Positions 1 to 8,119 of a stretch of 64,000 nucleotides of DNA are shown in pieces. How positions within the stretch are numbered: the first letter of the stretch is position 1; every line of letters begins with the position of its first letter. The translations under genes were made by a program, and so were the position numbers. Source of the stretch: Cohnella hashimotonis. GTDB lineage: Bacteria; Bacillota; Bacilli; Paenibacillales; Paenibacillaceae. The notes under the pieces were generated by a model. The model searched no databases. It saw only the letters and a program-made list of their open reading frames with translations, and was not told where the DNA came from. Location: positions 620,001 through 684,000 of the forward strand of contig NZ_JAGRPV010000001.1 of assembly GCF_030014955.1 (NCBI RefSeq), in the 5' to 3' direction.

Positions 1-61
1 AAGGCAGTTAATTCCCTGAATTATGGGCGGAAACGCCCCTCTCGCAGGAATTAACTGCCTT
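1..61. repeat. Long inverted repeat at the window edge
   Basis: Positions 1-15 (AAGGCAGTTAATTCC) are the exact reverse complement of 47-61. A nested hairpin lies at 25-38 (GGGCG, GAAA loop, CGCCC). No T-run follows, so this is not a standard terminator; it could be a dispersed palindromic repeat, a mobile-element end or a structured transcript end. It begins at base 1 of the window, so it may extend further left. Confidence 0.6.
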
Positions 62-147
62 CTGACACTTATTTACGCAGGCACGATTCGATGAGTGGAG
101 ATAAATGCTTTTGAGCAACTAATCGATCGGCGGCGGTATAAGCCCCC

Positions 148-507
148 TCAGACGCGAGCCAGCTTGAGCAGCCAGGAGGAGGTGCGGTCCAGCGTCCGCG
201 CATTCCGCGCGCTATTGCGGACGGAGATGTTCAGGAAGATCCGAACGGCGTCGCCGGTCCTGTTGTTGAAAAGCACCTTGTTCGGCGTCAAATCGCCAGC
301 CCCGCCCCTGGCGGTAAACGTACCCGTCGAAGGCAACGCCTCGATTTTAAATACGAACGCATCGTTGGACAACAGGAAATTCAAGCTTTTCAGCACCAGC
401 TTTTTTCCTTTTGGCACGTCGATCACGATCGTCTGCACGTCGATGCTCTTTCCGGCACCAAGCGAGATGGACGATTTTCCGCCGACGATTCCGTTTAATT
501 GAAGCAC
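148..507 (-). CDS. Small protein of unknown function
   Basis: About 119 residues, not recognised. I chose the GTG at 507 because GGAGGTG lies five bases before it; the upstream ATGs in the same frame (540 and 660) have no ribosome binding site. The protein is beta-rich with alternating hydrophobic residues (for example TIVIDVPKGKKLVLKSLNF), has no signal peptide or membrane segment, and has a basic C-terminus. It resembles small all-beta proteins without a known catalytic motif. It is transcribed away from the BMP gene that starts at 730. Real coding status is likely but not certain. Confidence 0.55.
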   Translation of the reverse strand: MLQLNGIVGGKSSISLGAGKSIDVQTIVIDVPKGKKLVLKSLNFLLSNDAFVFKIEALPSTGTFTARGGAGDLTPNKVLFNNRTGDAVRIFLNISVRNSARNARTLDRTSSWLLKLARV

Positions 508-670
508 GGCTGCACCTCCGGATGGAATATACGACAGCATATTCGATGCGCGATGGACAAGTTTGGACGTTTGTCCGAATCGGCGAGCGGAGCGGACGCA
601 TGCCGCGGCATCCGATGACAATTGGTCGCGCTTGCAGGCATGCAAGCGAACAATGTTCATGTCAGTATAC

Positions 671-698
671 TTGACGTCGGTCTGCGGCCTAGTATATT
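671..698 (+). promoter_or_regulatory. Sigma-A type promoter for the BMP-Rieske pair
   Basis: TTGACG at 671-676 and TATATT at 693-698 are separated by 16 bases. The predicted start falls about 25 bases before the binding-protein start codon at 730. I saw no purine riboswitch core between the promoter and the gene. Confidence 0.6.
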
Positions 699-729
699 TG
701 GATGTAATTCACACAGGGAGGTCATTCAA

Positions 730-1905
730 ATGATCAGGTTGGTACATGCCAAACGCTCGACCTTGCTGATGCTTCTGACGATTGTCTTCTTCGTACTGCT
801 GGCAAGCGGCTGCGGCGAATCGTCCAACGGGTCCCCGTCTTCGGCGAGCGCGTCCGCGAGCGTAGCGGCCGCCTCGGCGCCGGACGCTTCTCCCGCGGAC
901 GCGGAAGGCGGGAACAAAAAGCCGCGCGTCGCATTCGTGTATTTAGGCGTGGCGGGAGACGGCGGCTGGACGTACCAGCACGACGCCGGCGTCAAATACA
1001 TGGAGCAAGAACTCGGCATCAAGGCGGACATCGTCGAGAACGTGCCGGATACCGCCGACTCGGAGCGGGTGTTCACGGAGCTCGCGCAAAATCACGACAT
1101 TATTTTCGGAACGAGCTACGGCTATATGGACGCGATGTATAACGTGGCTCAAAAATACCCCGACGTCATCTTCATGCACTGCTCGGGCTACAAGACGCTG
1201 CCCAATATGGGGACCTACCTCGGCAGGGAATGGGAATCGAGCTACCTGGTCGGCATGGCCGCGGGCAAGATGACCAAAACCGGACATCTGGGCTATGTCG
1301 GCGCGTTTCCCATTCCCGAAGTAATCTACACGATCAACGCTTTTGCGCTTGGCGCGCAGAGCGTGAACCCCGACGCGAAGGTGGATGTGGTGTGGAGCAA
1401 TACCTGGTTCGATCCGACGATCGAGCGCCAAGCGGCGGATAGCTTGCTGGACAAAGGCGTCGACGTGCTGGCCGCTTACCAGGACTCGCCTGCAAGCCTG
1501 CAGGCCGCGGCCGAGCGGGGCGCCTTCGGCGTAGGCAACGATTCGGACATGGGCAAATACGCGCCGGACCATTACATTTCGAATAACGTCTGGAACTGGG
1601 GCCCTTACTACGCGAAGGTTGTCCGCTCGGTCATGGAAGGCACGTGGAAAAGCGAGGCCTACATGGGCGACATGAAGGACGGCCTCGTCAATCTGGCGCC
1701 GCTGGGCGCCAAGGTGCCGCAGGACGTGAAGGATCTGGTCGAGAAGACGAAGGCCGGCATTTTGGACGGAAGCGTGCAGGTGTTCAAGGGGCCGATCTAC
1801 GACCAGTCCGGCAAGCTGCGGGCCGAGAACGGAGCGACAATGACGCTGGAACAAATCCTGGCGCAAGATTGGCTCGCGAAAGGCGTTAACGGAACCGTAT
1901 CGTAG
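730..1905 (+). CDS. BMP-family (PnrA-like) substrate-binding lipoprotein
   Basis: 391 residues. The start is ATG 730, preceded by GGGAGGT. The N-terminus is a lipoprotein signal ending LASGC with the lipidated Cys at residue 28, then a Ser/Ala-rich linker. The mature part matches BMP/Med family binding proteins, starting RVAFVYLGVAGDGGWTYQHD, with the family-typical GTSYGYMD region. Known members bind nucleosides such as purine nucleosides or similar heterocycles for ABC import. No permease or ATPase gene is adjacent, so it must work with a transporter elsewhere or act as a sensor. The next gene, a Rieske oxygenase, starts 15 bases after its stop and probably shares its transcript, which suggests a heterocyclic ligand that is then oxidised or demethylated. 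The ligand itself is inference. Confidence 0.88.
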   Translation: MIRLVHAKRSTLLMLLTIVFFVLLASGCGESSNGSPSSASASASVAAASAPDASPADAEGGNKKPRVAFVYLGVAGDGGWTYQHDAGVKYMEQELGIKADIVENVPDTADSERVFTELAQNHDIIFGTSYGYMDAMYNVAQKYPDVIFMHCSGYKTLPNMGTYLGREWESSYLVGMAAGKMTKTGHLGYVGAFPIPEVIYTINAFALGAQSVNPDAKVDVVWSNTWFDPTIERQAADSLLDKGVDVLAAYQDSPASLQAAAERGAFGVGNDSDMGKYAPDHYISNNVWNWGPYYAKVVRSVMEGTWKSEAYMGDMKDGLVNLAPLGAKVPQDVKDLVEKTKAGILDGSVQVFKGPIYDQSGKLRAENGATMTLEQILAQDWLAKGVNGTVS

Positions 1906-1920
1906 AAGGAGGCGAATGAA

Positions 1921-2907
1921 TTGCATCAACCGGATCCCGCTTTGACCAAGGAATGGCTGCCGGCGCTCTCGTCCGACCGGCTGGGCGCCGAGCCGCTATC
2001 GGTAGAACTGCTCGGCGTAAAGCTCGCGATCGTACGGTTGGGGGGCAAGGTGCGCGCCTTCCGCGACCTGTGCATTCACCGCGGCGTACCGCTCTCCATG
2101 GGACGCGTCGAGGGGGAGCGCCTGATCTGCGCTTATCACGGATGGTCGTACGACGGCTGCGGCGCATGCGTGCGAATTCCGGCCCAGGCGGCGAACAAAG
2201 CGATCCCGGAAAAAGCCAAGGCCCAGGTATTCGCGTGCGCCGAGCAATCCGGCTTGATCTGGGTCTGCCTGGGCGAGCCGTCCGGCGCCCCGCCGACGGC
2301 ATCGCTCGGCGAATTCGACTCGCCCGCTTATCGCCGCGTGCATTGCGATCCTTATCTCTTGCAGGCGGCGGGGCCGCGGATCGTCGAGAACTTCCTGGAC
2401 GTTTCCCATCTGATGTTCGTCCACGAGGGGCTGCTCGGCGATCCCGAGGCGGCGGAGATCGGGGAGCACCGGGTCCATCGGACGCCGGAAGGACTCGCGA
2501 GCGACGAGATCGCGGTGTACCAGCCCGACGGGGACGGCACCGGGCAAGGTCTCGTTAACCGGTACGTATACAAAGTGCTGGGACCGCTCACTGCTTGGCT
2601 GGAGAAACGCGATTCCGCCAACCCTGGCCACGTGTTCGGGCTGCTGCTGACGGTGACGCCGCATTCGGAGCGGCACAGCACGGCGTTTGCGGTCATCTAC
2701 CGCAACTACGAACTGGACACGCCGGACGAAGTCTTCTCTTCCTTCCAGGACCGGCTGATCGAGCAGGATCGCGCGATTGTCGAGGCCCAGAAGCCCGAGC
2801 TGCTGCCGTTGGATCTGCAAGCGGAGCTGCACCTGGTGTCGGACCGCATCAGCATCGCGTACCGGCAGTGGCTGCGCGAGCTCGGCGTCTCCTTCGGTAC
2901 GGCGTGA
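1921..2907 (+). CDS. Rieske-type aromatic-ring or N-demethylating oxygenase, alpha-subunit type
   Basis: 328 residues, starting at TTG 1921 after AAGGAGG. The [2Fe-2S] ligands are visible as C51-x-H53 and C70-x2-H73 (CIHRG and CAYHGW). The mononuclear iron site follows as N157, D160, H163 and H168 (NFLDVSHLMFVH), the arrangement of vanillate O-demethylase and caffeine or dicamba N/O-demethylase type enzymes. No reductase gene is nearby, so electrons must come from a partner encoded elsewhere. The pairing with a BMP binding protein suggests the substrate is an imported heterocycle, possibly a methylated purine or similar; this is inference. A strong terminator follows. Confidence 0.88.
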   Translation: MHQPDPALTKEWLPALSSDRLGAEPLSVELLGVKLAIVRLGGKVRAFRDLCIHRGVPLSMGRVEGERLICAYHGWSYDGCGACVRIPAQAANKAIPEKAKAQVFACAEQSGLIWVCLGEPSGAPPTASLGEFDSPAYRRVHCDPYLLQAAGPRIVENFLDVSHLMFVHEGLLGDPEAAEIGEHRVHRTPEGLASDEIAVYQPDGDGTGQGLVNRYVYKVLGPLTAWLEKRDSANPGHVFGLLLTVTPHSERHSTAFAVIYRNYELDTPDEVFSSFQDRLIEQDRAIVEAQKPELLPLDLQAELHLVSDRISIAYRQWLRELGVSFGTA

Positions 2908-2922
2908 CGCGCGCCTAGGCTT

Positions 2923-2954
2923 AGAACTGTCAGCTTCGGCTGCCGGTTCTTTTT
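2923..2954 (+). terminator. Rho-independent terminator after the Rieske gene
   Basis: AGAACTGTCAGC (2923-2934), loop TTCG, then GCTGCCGGTTCT (2939-2950) followed by TTTT. The stem is 12 bp with two weak pairs. Confidence 0.8.
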
Positions 2955-3069
2955 CGTGCTTGCAACGGATCGTTGATCGGGCTTGCCGTCAGACCGCGGT
3001 TGACCCCGCCAGTTTAAACCGTTACGGTATAACGTAGAAGCATGACCTTATGCCGTTGGAGATGATCCC

Positions 3070-3786
3070 ATGTTCTTGCGCAGTCTGACGGTGACCGGCG
3101 GGGCGGATCGCAAGGGTTACCCGTTCGACATACCGGCGATACGTGGGCTTGCGTCGCTGGCGTTCGAGTCCAACGTGACCTTTTTCGTCGGAGAAAACGG
3201 GTCGGGCAAGTCGACGCTTCTGGAAGCGATCGCCTACCAATGCGGATTTAACGAGGCGGGCGGCGGAAGGAACAATACGTACGAGGTCGACGCAGCCGGC
3301 TCGGTGCTCGGGGACGCGATCCGGCTGTCCTGGATGCCCAAGGTGACGAACGGCTTTTTTCTCCGCGCCGAAACGTTCTATCACTTCGCTTCGCATCTGG
3401 ACACGTTGCCCGAGAGTCTGGGCGCCTACGGCGGACGGTCGCTGCACCGGCAGTCGCATGGCGAAGCGTTTTTGTCATTGTTCAAGCACAGGTTCGGCAA
3501 GAGAGCGATCTATTTGCTGGACGAGCCCGAGGCCGCGCTTTCTCCGGCCAGGCAGCTGGCGCTCATGCGCATCGTCAAGGATCTGGAGAAGGATGCGCAG
3601 TTTATCGTCGCGACACATTCGCCGATCCTGCTCGGCTATCCGGGGGCGCGCATCCTGAGCTTCGACGAGACGCCGATCCGGGAGATCCGGTACGAGGACA
3701 CGCTGCACTATATCGTGACCAAGCGGTTTTTGGAAAATCGGCACAAAGTGCTGGACGAGCTGTTCGACGACGGGGAGGAAGATTGA
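3070..3786 (+). CDS. Orphan AAA/ABC-type predicted ATPase
   Basis: 238 residues, ATG preceded by GGAGATGA. Walker A is GENGSGKST at 41-49, an ABC-like signature QSHGE follows near residue 130, Walker B is IYLLDEPEAAL and the H-loop is ATHSP. This is the compact SMC/ABC-like soluble ATPase family (COG3910-type), without membrane segments. Cellular role is unknown; related proteins are found alone or with toxin or defence genes, but no such partner is present here. The AraC gene follows 21 bases downstream and may be cotranscribed. Confidence 0.85.
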   Translation: MFLRSLTVTGGADRKGYPFDIPAIRGLASLAFESNVTFFVGENGSGKSTLLEAIAYQCGFNEAGGGRNNTYEVDAAGSVLGDAIRLSWMPKVTNGFFLRAETFYHFASHLDTLPESLGAYGGRSLHRQSHGEAFLSLFKHRFGKRAIYLLDEPEAALSPARQLALMRIVKDLEKDAQFIVATHSPILLGYPGARILSFDETPIREIRYEDTLHYIVTKRFLENRHKVLDELFDDGEED

Positions 3787-3807
3787 TAGGGAGAGGAGAG
3801 GCAGGGC

Positions 3808-4659
3808 ATGTCGTACGAGGTTCATGACCAGCTTCGCATCACCGTATTGAACGTGACGAAGGTCCAGTACAAATCCAGGATCATTTTCGACTACGTCCAA
3901 TCCTGTTATACCGTCTCTTATATTCAAAAGGGTGAGGTCATCACGACGCTCGAGGACAAGGAGTTCGTGGCGAAGACGGGCGATGTAATGATTCACCGGC
4001 CGCACAAGCCGTTTAACGTGATCTCCCAGACCGACGGCGTGCACTATCTGTTCAACGTCGATATCAAGGTCAAGGGGGAGCAAGATTTCTTTGACGTTTT
4101 CCCGCTCGGCAAGGTAGTCAAGGTGCGCGATCCCGGCCTGTACGAAAAAAAGTTCGACGAGCTTCGAAGCTTATGGCTGCAGGAGGACGACGACTTCCGC
4201 ACCGTGCAAACCGGTTTTCTCGCCTTCTTCCTGCTGCACGAGATTCTGGAGAGCACGAAGCTCGGGGAGCGGCGGTCCTCGCGGGACCCGATCATCACCG
4301 ACCGCTTCAACAACGCGCTCCATTATATCGAGAACGGGCTTGAAGAAGACATTTCCCGCGAAGAGCTCGCCCAGATCTATCATATGAACCCGGTCTATTT
4401 CAGCCGGGCGTTCCAGAAAATCTACGGAATCACGCCAATGAAGATGTTGAAGAAGATGCGGCTGCAAAAGGCCAGGCAGATGCTCGAAAATACGGAACAT
4501 ACGATCGATCATATCGCCCAGCAAAGCGGTCATTACGACGCGGCGCACTTCAGCCGGGCGTTCCAGAAGGCGTTCGGGCAATCGCCGACCGATTATCGCA
4601 AAAGTATCAAAATTACAAGAAGAAGCATCGTCCCTACATGGTTCGATTACCAAATATAA
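3808..4659 (+). CDS. AraC-family transcriptional regulator with cupin sensor domain
   Basis: 283 residues. The N-terminal half (about 20-130) is a cupin-like ligand-binding domain (motif EFVAKTGDVMIHRPHKPFNV). The C-terminal 100 residues carry the two AraC helix-turn-helix motifs, with the family signature AFQKAFGQSPTDYRKS. It sits directly upstream of and parallel to a sugar ABC-transport operon, so it is most likely that operon's sugar-responsive activator. A terminator-like hairpin separates the two, so the importer probably has its own promoter. Confidence 0.9.
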   Translation: MSYEVHDQLRITVLNVTKVQYKSRIIFDYVQSCYTVSYIQKGEVITTLEDKEFVAKTGDVMIHRPHKPFNVISQTDGVHYLFNVDIKVKGEQDFFDVFPLGKVVKVRDPGLYEKKFDELRSLWLQEDDDFRTVQTGFLAFFLLHEILESTKLGERRSSRDPIITDRFNNALHYIENGLEEDISREELAQIYHMNPVYFSRAFQKIYGITPMKMLKKMRLQKARQMLENTEHTIDHIAQQSGHYDAAHFSRAFQKAFGQSPTDYRKSIKITRRSIVPTWFDYQI

Positions 4660-4667
4660 ATTAACAT

Positions 4668-4733
4668 AAACTTCAAGAACACCTGCTGTAAGCGTCCGCA
4701 AACGCTGAGAGCAAGGGAATCTTGAAGTTTTTT
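4668..4733 (+). terminator. Large hairpin between araC and the binding-protein gene, with cre-like sequence
   Basis: AAACTTCAAG (4668-4677) pairs perfectly with CTTGAAGTTT (4721-4730), followed by further T residues. An inner stem AGCGT/ACGCT lies at 4691-4706. The left arm region contains TGTAAGCGTCCGCA (4687-4700), which keeps the TGNAANCG half of a CcpA cre site. It may act as terminator, attenuator or catabolite-control site. Confidence 0.55.
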
Positions 4734-4770
4734 GTTCTGCGGATCCAACCAAATCAGAGGGGGATTATCG

Positions 4771-6321
4771 TTGAGAATGAAATGGAAGCACGCAGGATCG
4801 CTCGTGTCTGCAGCACTAATCGTACAAGTGATGACAGCTTGCTCGGGGTCCTCGAACAACGGGACGAGCAGCGACTCGGCAAGCTCGCCGTCCGCATCCG
4901 CCGGCGCGTCCGCCAGCCCTTCTTCCTCGTCCTCGGCCGCGGCGCCGTCCTCGCCGACCGGCGAAAAGGTCACGCTTCGGGTCATGGACTGGGCCGACAG
5001 CGAGAAGGCTTACCGCGAACAATTCATCAAAGACTTCGAAGCGAAATACCCGAACATCAAGATCGAATACACGCTGCTGACGGTCGACCAGTTTCAGAAT
5101 ACGATCCTGACCGCCATCAAATCGGGCGACGCGCCCGACCTGTTCCCGATCCCCGCGACGATGAAGCTGAGCACAGCGGTGAAGGAAGGCTGGTACCAGC
5201 CGCTCGACGCCTATCTCGACGATGCGTTCAAAAGCAGCTTCGTGGACGGTGCGTTCACCGAAGGCACGACGATGCTCGACGGCAAGATCTATTCGATCCC
5301 CGCGCTCGCCGGCGTGCCCAGCACGCTCGTCTTTTACAACAAAAAGCTGTTTCAGGAAGCCGGTCTTGATGCGAACAGCCCGCCCAAGACATATAGCGAA
5401 TTCCGCGAAGCCGCGAAGAAGATCACGGCGGCCGGCAAAGGCAAGTATTACGGCATCATCGAAGGCGGCAAGCAGATCGGCCGCTGGAAGCTCGCAGCGA
5501 CCGAATGGTCGGCGCTCGCCGGCAGCGGCTTCGCCTCCGAATCGCCGGTCAGCCTGAAGGACGGACTGGCCTCCTACGACTCCAAGGCGATGCTGGGCGT
5601 GTTCGACCTGTTCAAGGGATTGAAGCAGGACGGCAGTTACCACCCGAAGACGATGAGCCTCTCCGCACCGGAAGCCCGCGCCCTGTTCGCCGAAGGACAG
5701 GCCGGCTTCATCGTCCAGGGCGAATGGAATGTCGGCACCTGGACGAAAAACAATCCCGATCTCGACTTCGGGGTCATGGCGCCGCCCGTGCCGGACGAAG
5801 GACAGGCCGGTTATCTGCCGCGTTCGACCTATGCGCCTTGGATCGGCCTGTCTGCTTCCACCAAGCACCCGAAGGAAGCGGCGATCTATCTGAAGGAATA
5901 CTTCAGCAAGGACTACCAATCGGTCCTCGTCCAGAACGGCGACCGATTCTCCATCCTGAAGGACGTGAACGAGTCGTCCGCGGAGATTCCGCAGTTCAAG
6001 CAGTACTACGAGATCGTGCAGCAGTACGCCCGTCTCGTGCCGAGCGTCGCTGTGCGCAACCCCGAAGCGTCGGCCGTCATGGCGAGCTTTAAGGACCCGA
6101 AGCCGGGCCTGGGCGATATCCTCCAGGGCGTCGTCGCCGGCTCGCTCAAGGATCCGGCCGCGCCGCTCAAGCAGCTGTCGGGCCAGATCGACAAGGCGCT
6201 GGATGCGGCGATCGACCAGGCCAAGGCAGGCGGCGCGAAGGTCGAGCGCAGCGACTTCGCCTTCTCCAGCTGGAGCCCGGATAAGGATTTTTCCGCAGAA
6301 GACTATCAAGCGCTGAAGTGA
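4771..6321 (+). CDS. Sugar ABC transporter substrate-binding lipoprotein (family 1)
   Basis: 516 residues from TTG 4771, placed seven bases after GAGGGGG; an ATG at 4777 is the alternative. The signal peptide ends VMTAC with the lipidated Cys at 24, followed by a roughly 35-residue Ser/Ala/Pro linker. The mature part matches oligosaccharide-binding proteins (FEAKYPNIKIEYTLLTVDQF, then DLFPIP). It delivers its ligand to the two permeases that follow. An ATPase subunit is not encoded here, as usual in Paenibacillaceae, where a shared MsmX-like ATPase is used. The sulfatase at the operon end suggests a sulfated sugar ligand. Confidence 0.92.
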   Translation: MRMKWKHAGSLVSAALIVQVMTACSGSSNNGTSSDSASSPSASAGASASPSSSSSAAAPSSPTGEKVTLRVMDWADSEKAYREQFIKDFEAKYPNIKIEYTLLTVDQFQNTILTAIKSGDAPDLFPIPATMKLSTAVKEGWYQPLDAYLDDAFKSSFVDGAFTEGTTMLDGKIYSIPALAGVPSTLVFYNKKLFQEAGLDANSPPKTYSEFREAAKKITAAGKGKYYGIIEGGKQIGRWKLAATEWSALAGSGFASESPVSLKDGLASYDSKAMLGVFDLFKGLKQDGSYHPKTMSLSAPEARALFAEGQAGFIVQGEWNVGTWTKNNPDLDFGVMAPPVPDEGQAGYLPRSTYAPWIGLSASTKHPKEAAIYLKEYFSKDYQSVLVQNGDRFSILKDVNESSAEIPQFKQYYEIVQQYARLVPSVAVRNPEASAVMASFKDPKPGLGDILQGVVAGSLKDPAAPLKQLSGQIDKALDAAIDQAKAGGAKVERSDFAFSSWSPDKDFSAEDYQALK

Positions 6322-6349
6322 GGACCCCTCAGCCGATGTGGAGGACAAC

Positions 6350-7273
6350 ATGGGACGGACCGGAGAGACCAAGAAGTCGCGCCTGAAGGTTCAAGCCTGG
6401 TGCTGGCTGTTTCTAACGCCCACGCTGCTGTTATTCCTGGCTTTTCAAGCCTGGCCGATCGTGGCCGGCGTGTATTACGCCATGCTGGACTGGTCGGGTC
6501 TGACGTCGGACGCGACTTTCGTGGGAGCGGACAACTTCGTTAACGTGGCGAACGATTATTACTTCTGGAACGCGTTCAAGAACAGCTTCAAGTTCATGCT
6601 CGGCGTCGTGCCGCTTCACCTGATCGTCCCGCTTATTCTGGCCGTCATCTTGAACCGTCCGGGGCTTCGGGGCGCGAGCTTCTATCGCACCTTGATCTTT
6701 CTGCCCGTCGTCACGACGACGTCGATCGTCGGGATCATCATGGTGTTCATCTGGGGCAGCGACGGCGCGGTGAACGGCGCGCTGCGCGGCATCGGCCTGC
6801 TCGACGAGCCGATCGACTGGCTCGGCGATCCGAGCTGGTCGATGTTCACGGTCGTCATCGTGTCGGTATGGAAAAACCTCGGCATCAACATGGTGTACTG
6901 GCTGGCCGGGCTGCAGAGCATCCCGAAGGAGCTCTACGAGGCGGCGGAGATGGACGGCGCGCGCGGCTCCAAGTTATTTTTCCGCATCACCGTGCCGCTG
7001 CTTCTGCCCATCGGGGCGGTCATCCTGCTGCTGAACGTCGTCAACTCGCTCAAGGCGTTCGACCTGATCAAGACGATGACGAACGGCGGGCCGTTTTTCG
7101 CCACCGACGTCGTGTCGACTTACATTTACCGCTATGCGTTCTCCAGCGAGATGGGGCTGCCGCAGCTCGGATACGCCGCCGCCGCGGGCATCTTCTTCGC
7201 CGTCACCATCTGCGTGCTGGCCGTCGCGCAAAACGTGATCACCAAGCGGATAAAGGGGCGTTCCTCGCTATGA
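6350..7273 (+). CDS. Sugar ABC transporter permease, MalF/UgpA type
   Basis: 307 residues from ATG 6350, five bases after GGAGG; an upstream GTG at 6338 lies before that ribosome binding site and is unlikely. Six membrane segments are expected from the hydrophobic pattern. The EAA loop that contacts the ATPase is visible as EAAEMDGARGSKLFF. The end overlaps the next permease by ATGA, so the two are translationally coupled. Confidence 0.92.
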   Translation: MGRTGETKKSRLKVQAWCWLFLTPTLLLFLAFQAWPIVAGVYYAMLDWSGLTSDATFVGADNFVNVANDYYFWNAFKNSFKFMLGVVPLHLIVPLILAVILNRPGLRGASFYRTLIFLPVVTTTSIVGIIMVFIWGSDGAVNGALRGIGLLDEPIDWLGDPSWSMFTVVIVSVWKNLGINMVYWLAGLQSIPKELYEAAEMDGARGSKLFFRITVPLLLPIGAVILLLNVVNSLKAFDLIKTMTNGGPFFATDVVSTYIYRYAFSSEMGLPQLGYAAAAGIFFAVTICVLAVAQNVITKRIKGRSSL

Positions 7274-8094
7274 GACAGCTGAGAAAATCGCTATTTCACG
7301 TCTTCATGGTCGCGTTCTGCTTCGTCTGGATTTACCCGTTCTTGTGGATGCTGTCGGCCGCCTTCAAGACGGACGGCGAGTTTTTCTCGAATGGCCTTAA
7401 GCTGATTCCGGACCGCTTCAAGCTGGATAACTTCAAGCGCGCCTGGGAAGGGGCGAACTTCGACACCTACTTTCTGAACAGCGTCGTCATCTCCGCGAGC
7501 ACGATCGTTCTGGTTCTCTTCGCGACGGCGACCTGCGGCTACATCATGGGCAGGCATTCGTTCCGCGGCAAAAAGATCGTGTTCGCGCTTCTCGTGGCCA
7601 GCATGTTCGTGCCGATGGAGTTCGCGATCATTCCGATCTTCGATCTGATTAAAAATCTCGGCCTTATGAACAATCTGTTCGGCGTGATCCTGGCGGAAGC
7701 GGGCGGCAATCACATCATTTTCATTCTGCTGTTCGCCACGTTCTTCCGCGAGATCCCGAACGAGCTGGAGGAAGCCGCCGTCGTGGACGGCAGCGGGTTT
7801 TTCCGGACGTTCGCGCAGATCATGCTGCCGCTGGCCAAGCCGGTCGTCGGGAGCGTGACGATCATGCAGTTCATCTGGTCGTGGAATTCGTTCATGCTGC
7901 CGCTCATCCTGACGCTCAGCAAGCCCGATCTGCGTCCGCTCGCCGTCGGTCTCTATGCGCTCCAGGGCGAGAACGTCGTAGACTGGACCGGCATCGCGGC
8001 GGGCGGCGCGATCGCGATCCTTCCAATCGTCGTCATCTTCCTGCTGCTCCAGCGCTTCTTCGTAGACGGGGTCGCCGGAGCGGTCAAAGGCTAA
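7270..8094 (+). CDS. Sugar ABC transporter permease, MalG type
   Basis: 274 residues, starting at ATG 7270 inside the stop region of the previous gene; the same frame stays open upstream, but that part only overlaps the first permease. The first membrane segment is FHVFMVAFCFVWIYPFLWML, a typical CUT1 start. The EAA motif is EAAVVDGSGFF and the C-terminus VDGVAGAVKG is typical of the family. It pairs with the MalF-type subunit. Confidence 0.93.
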   Translation: MRQLRKSLFHVFMVAFCFVWIYPFLWMLSAAFKTDGEFFSNGLKLIPDRFKLDNFKRAWEGANFDTYFLNSVVISASTIVLVLFATATCGYIMGRHSFRGKKIVFALLVASMFVPMEFAIIPIFDLIKNLGLMNNLFGVILAEAGGNHIIFILLFATFFREIPNELEEAAVVDGSGFFRTFAQIMLPLAKPVVGSVTIMQFIWSWNSFMLPLILTLSKPDLRPLAVGLYALQGENVVDWTGIAAGGAIAILPIVVIFLLLQRFFVDGVAGAVKG

Positions 8095-8119
8095 ATCCAG
8101 CAAAGGCAGGTACCGCATA

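Noticed and set aside
541..729. Purine riboswitch before the BMP gene
   Set aside because: The conserved riboswitch core and pairing stems are not found; only a promoter and a short leader are visible.
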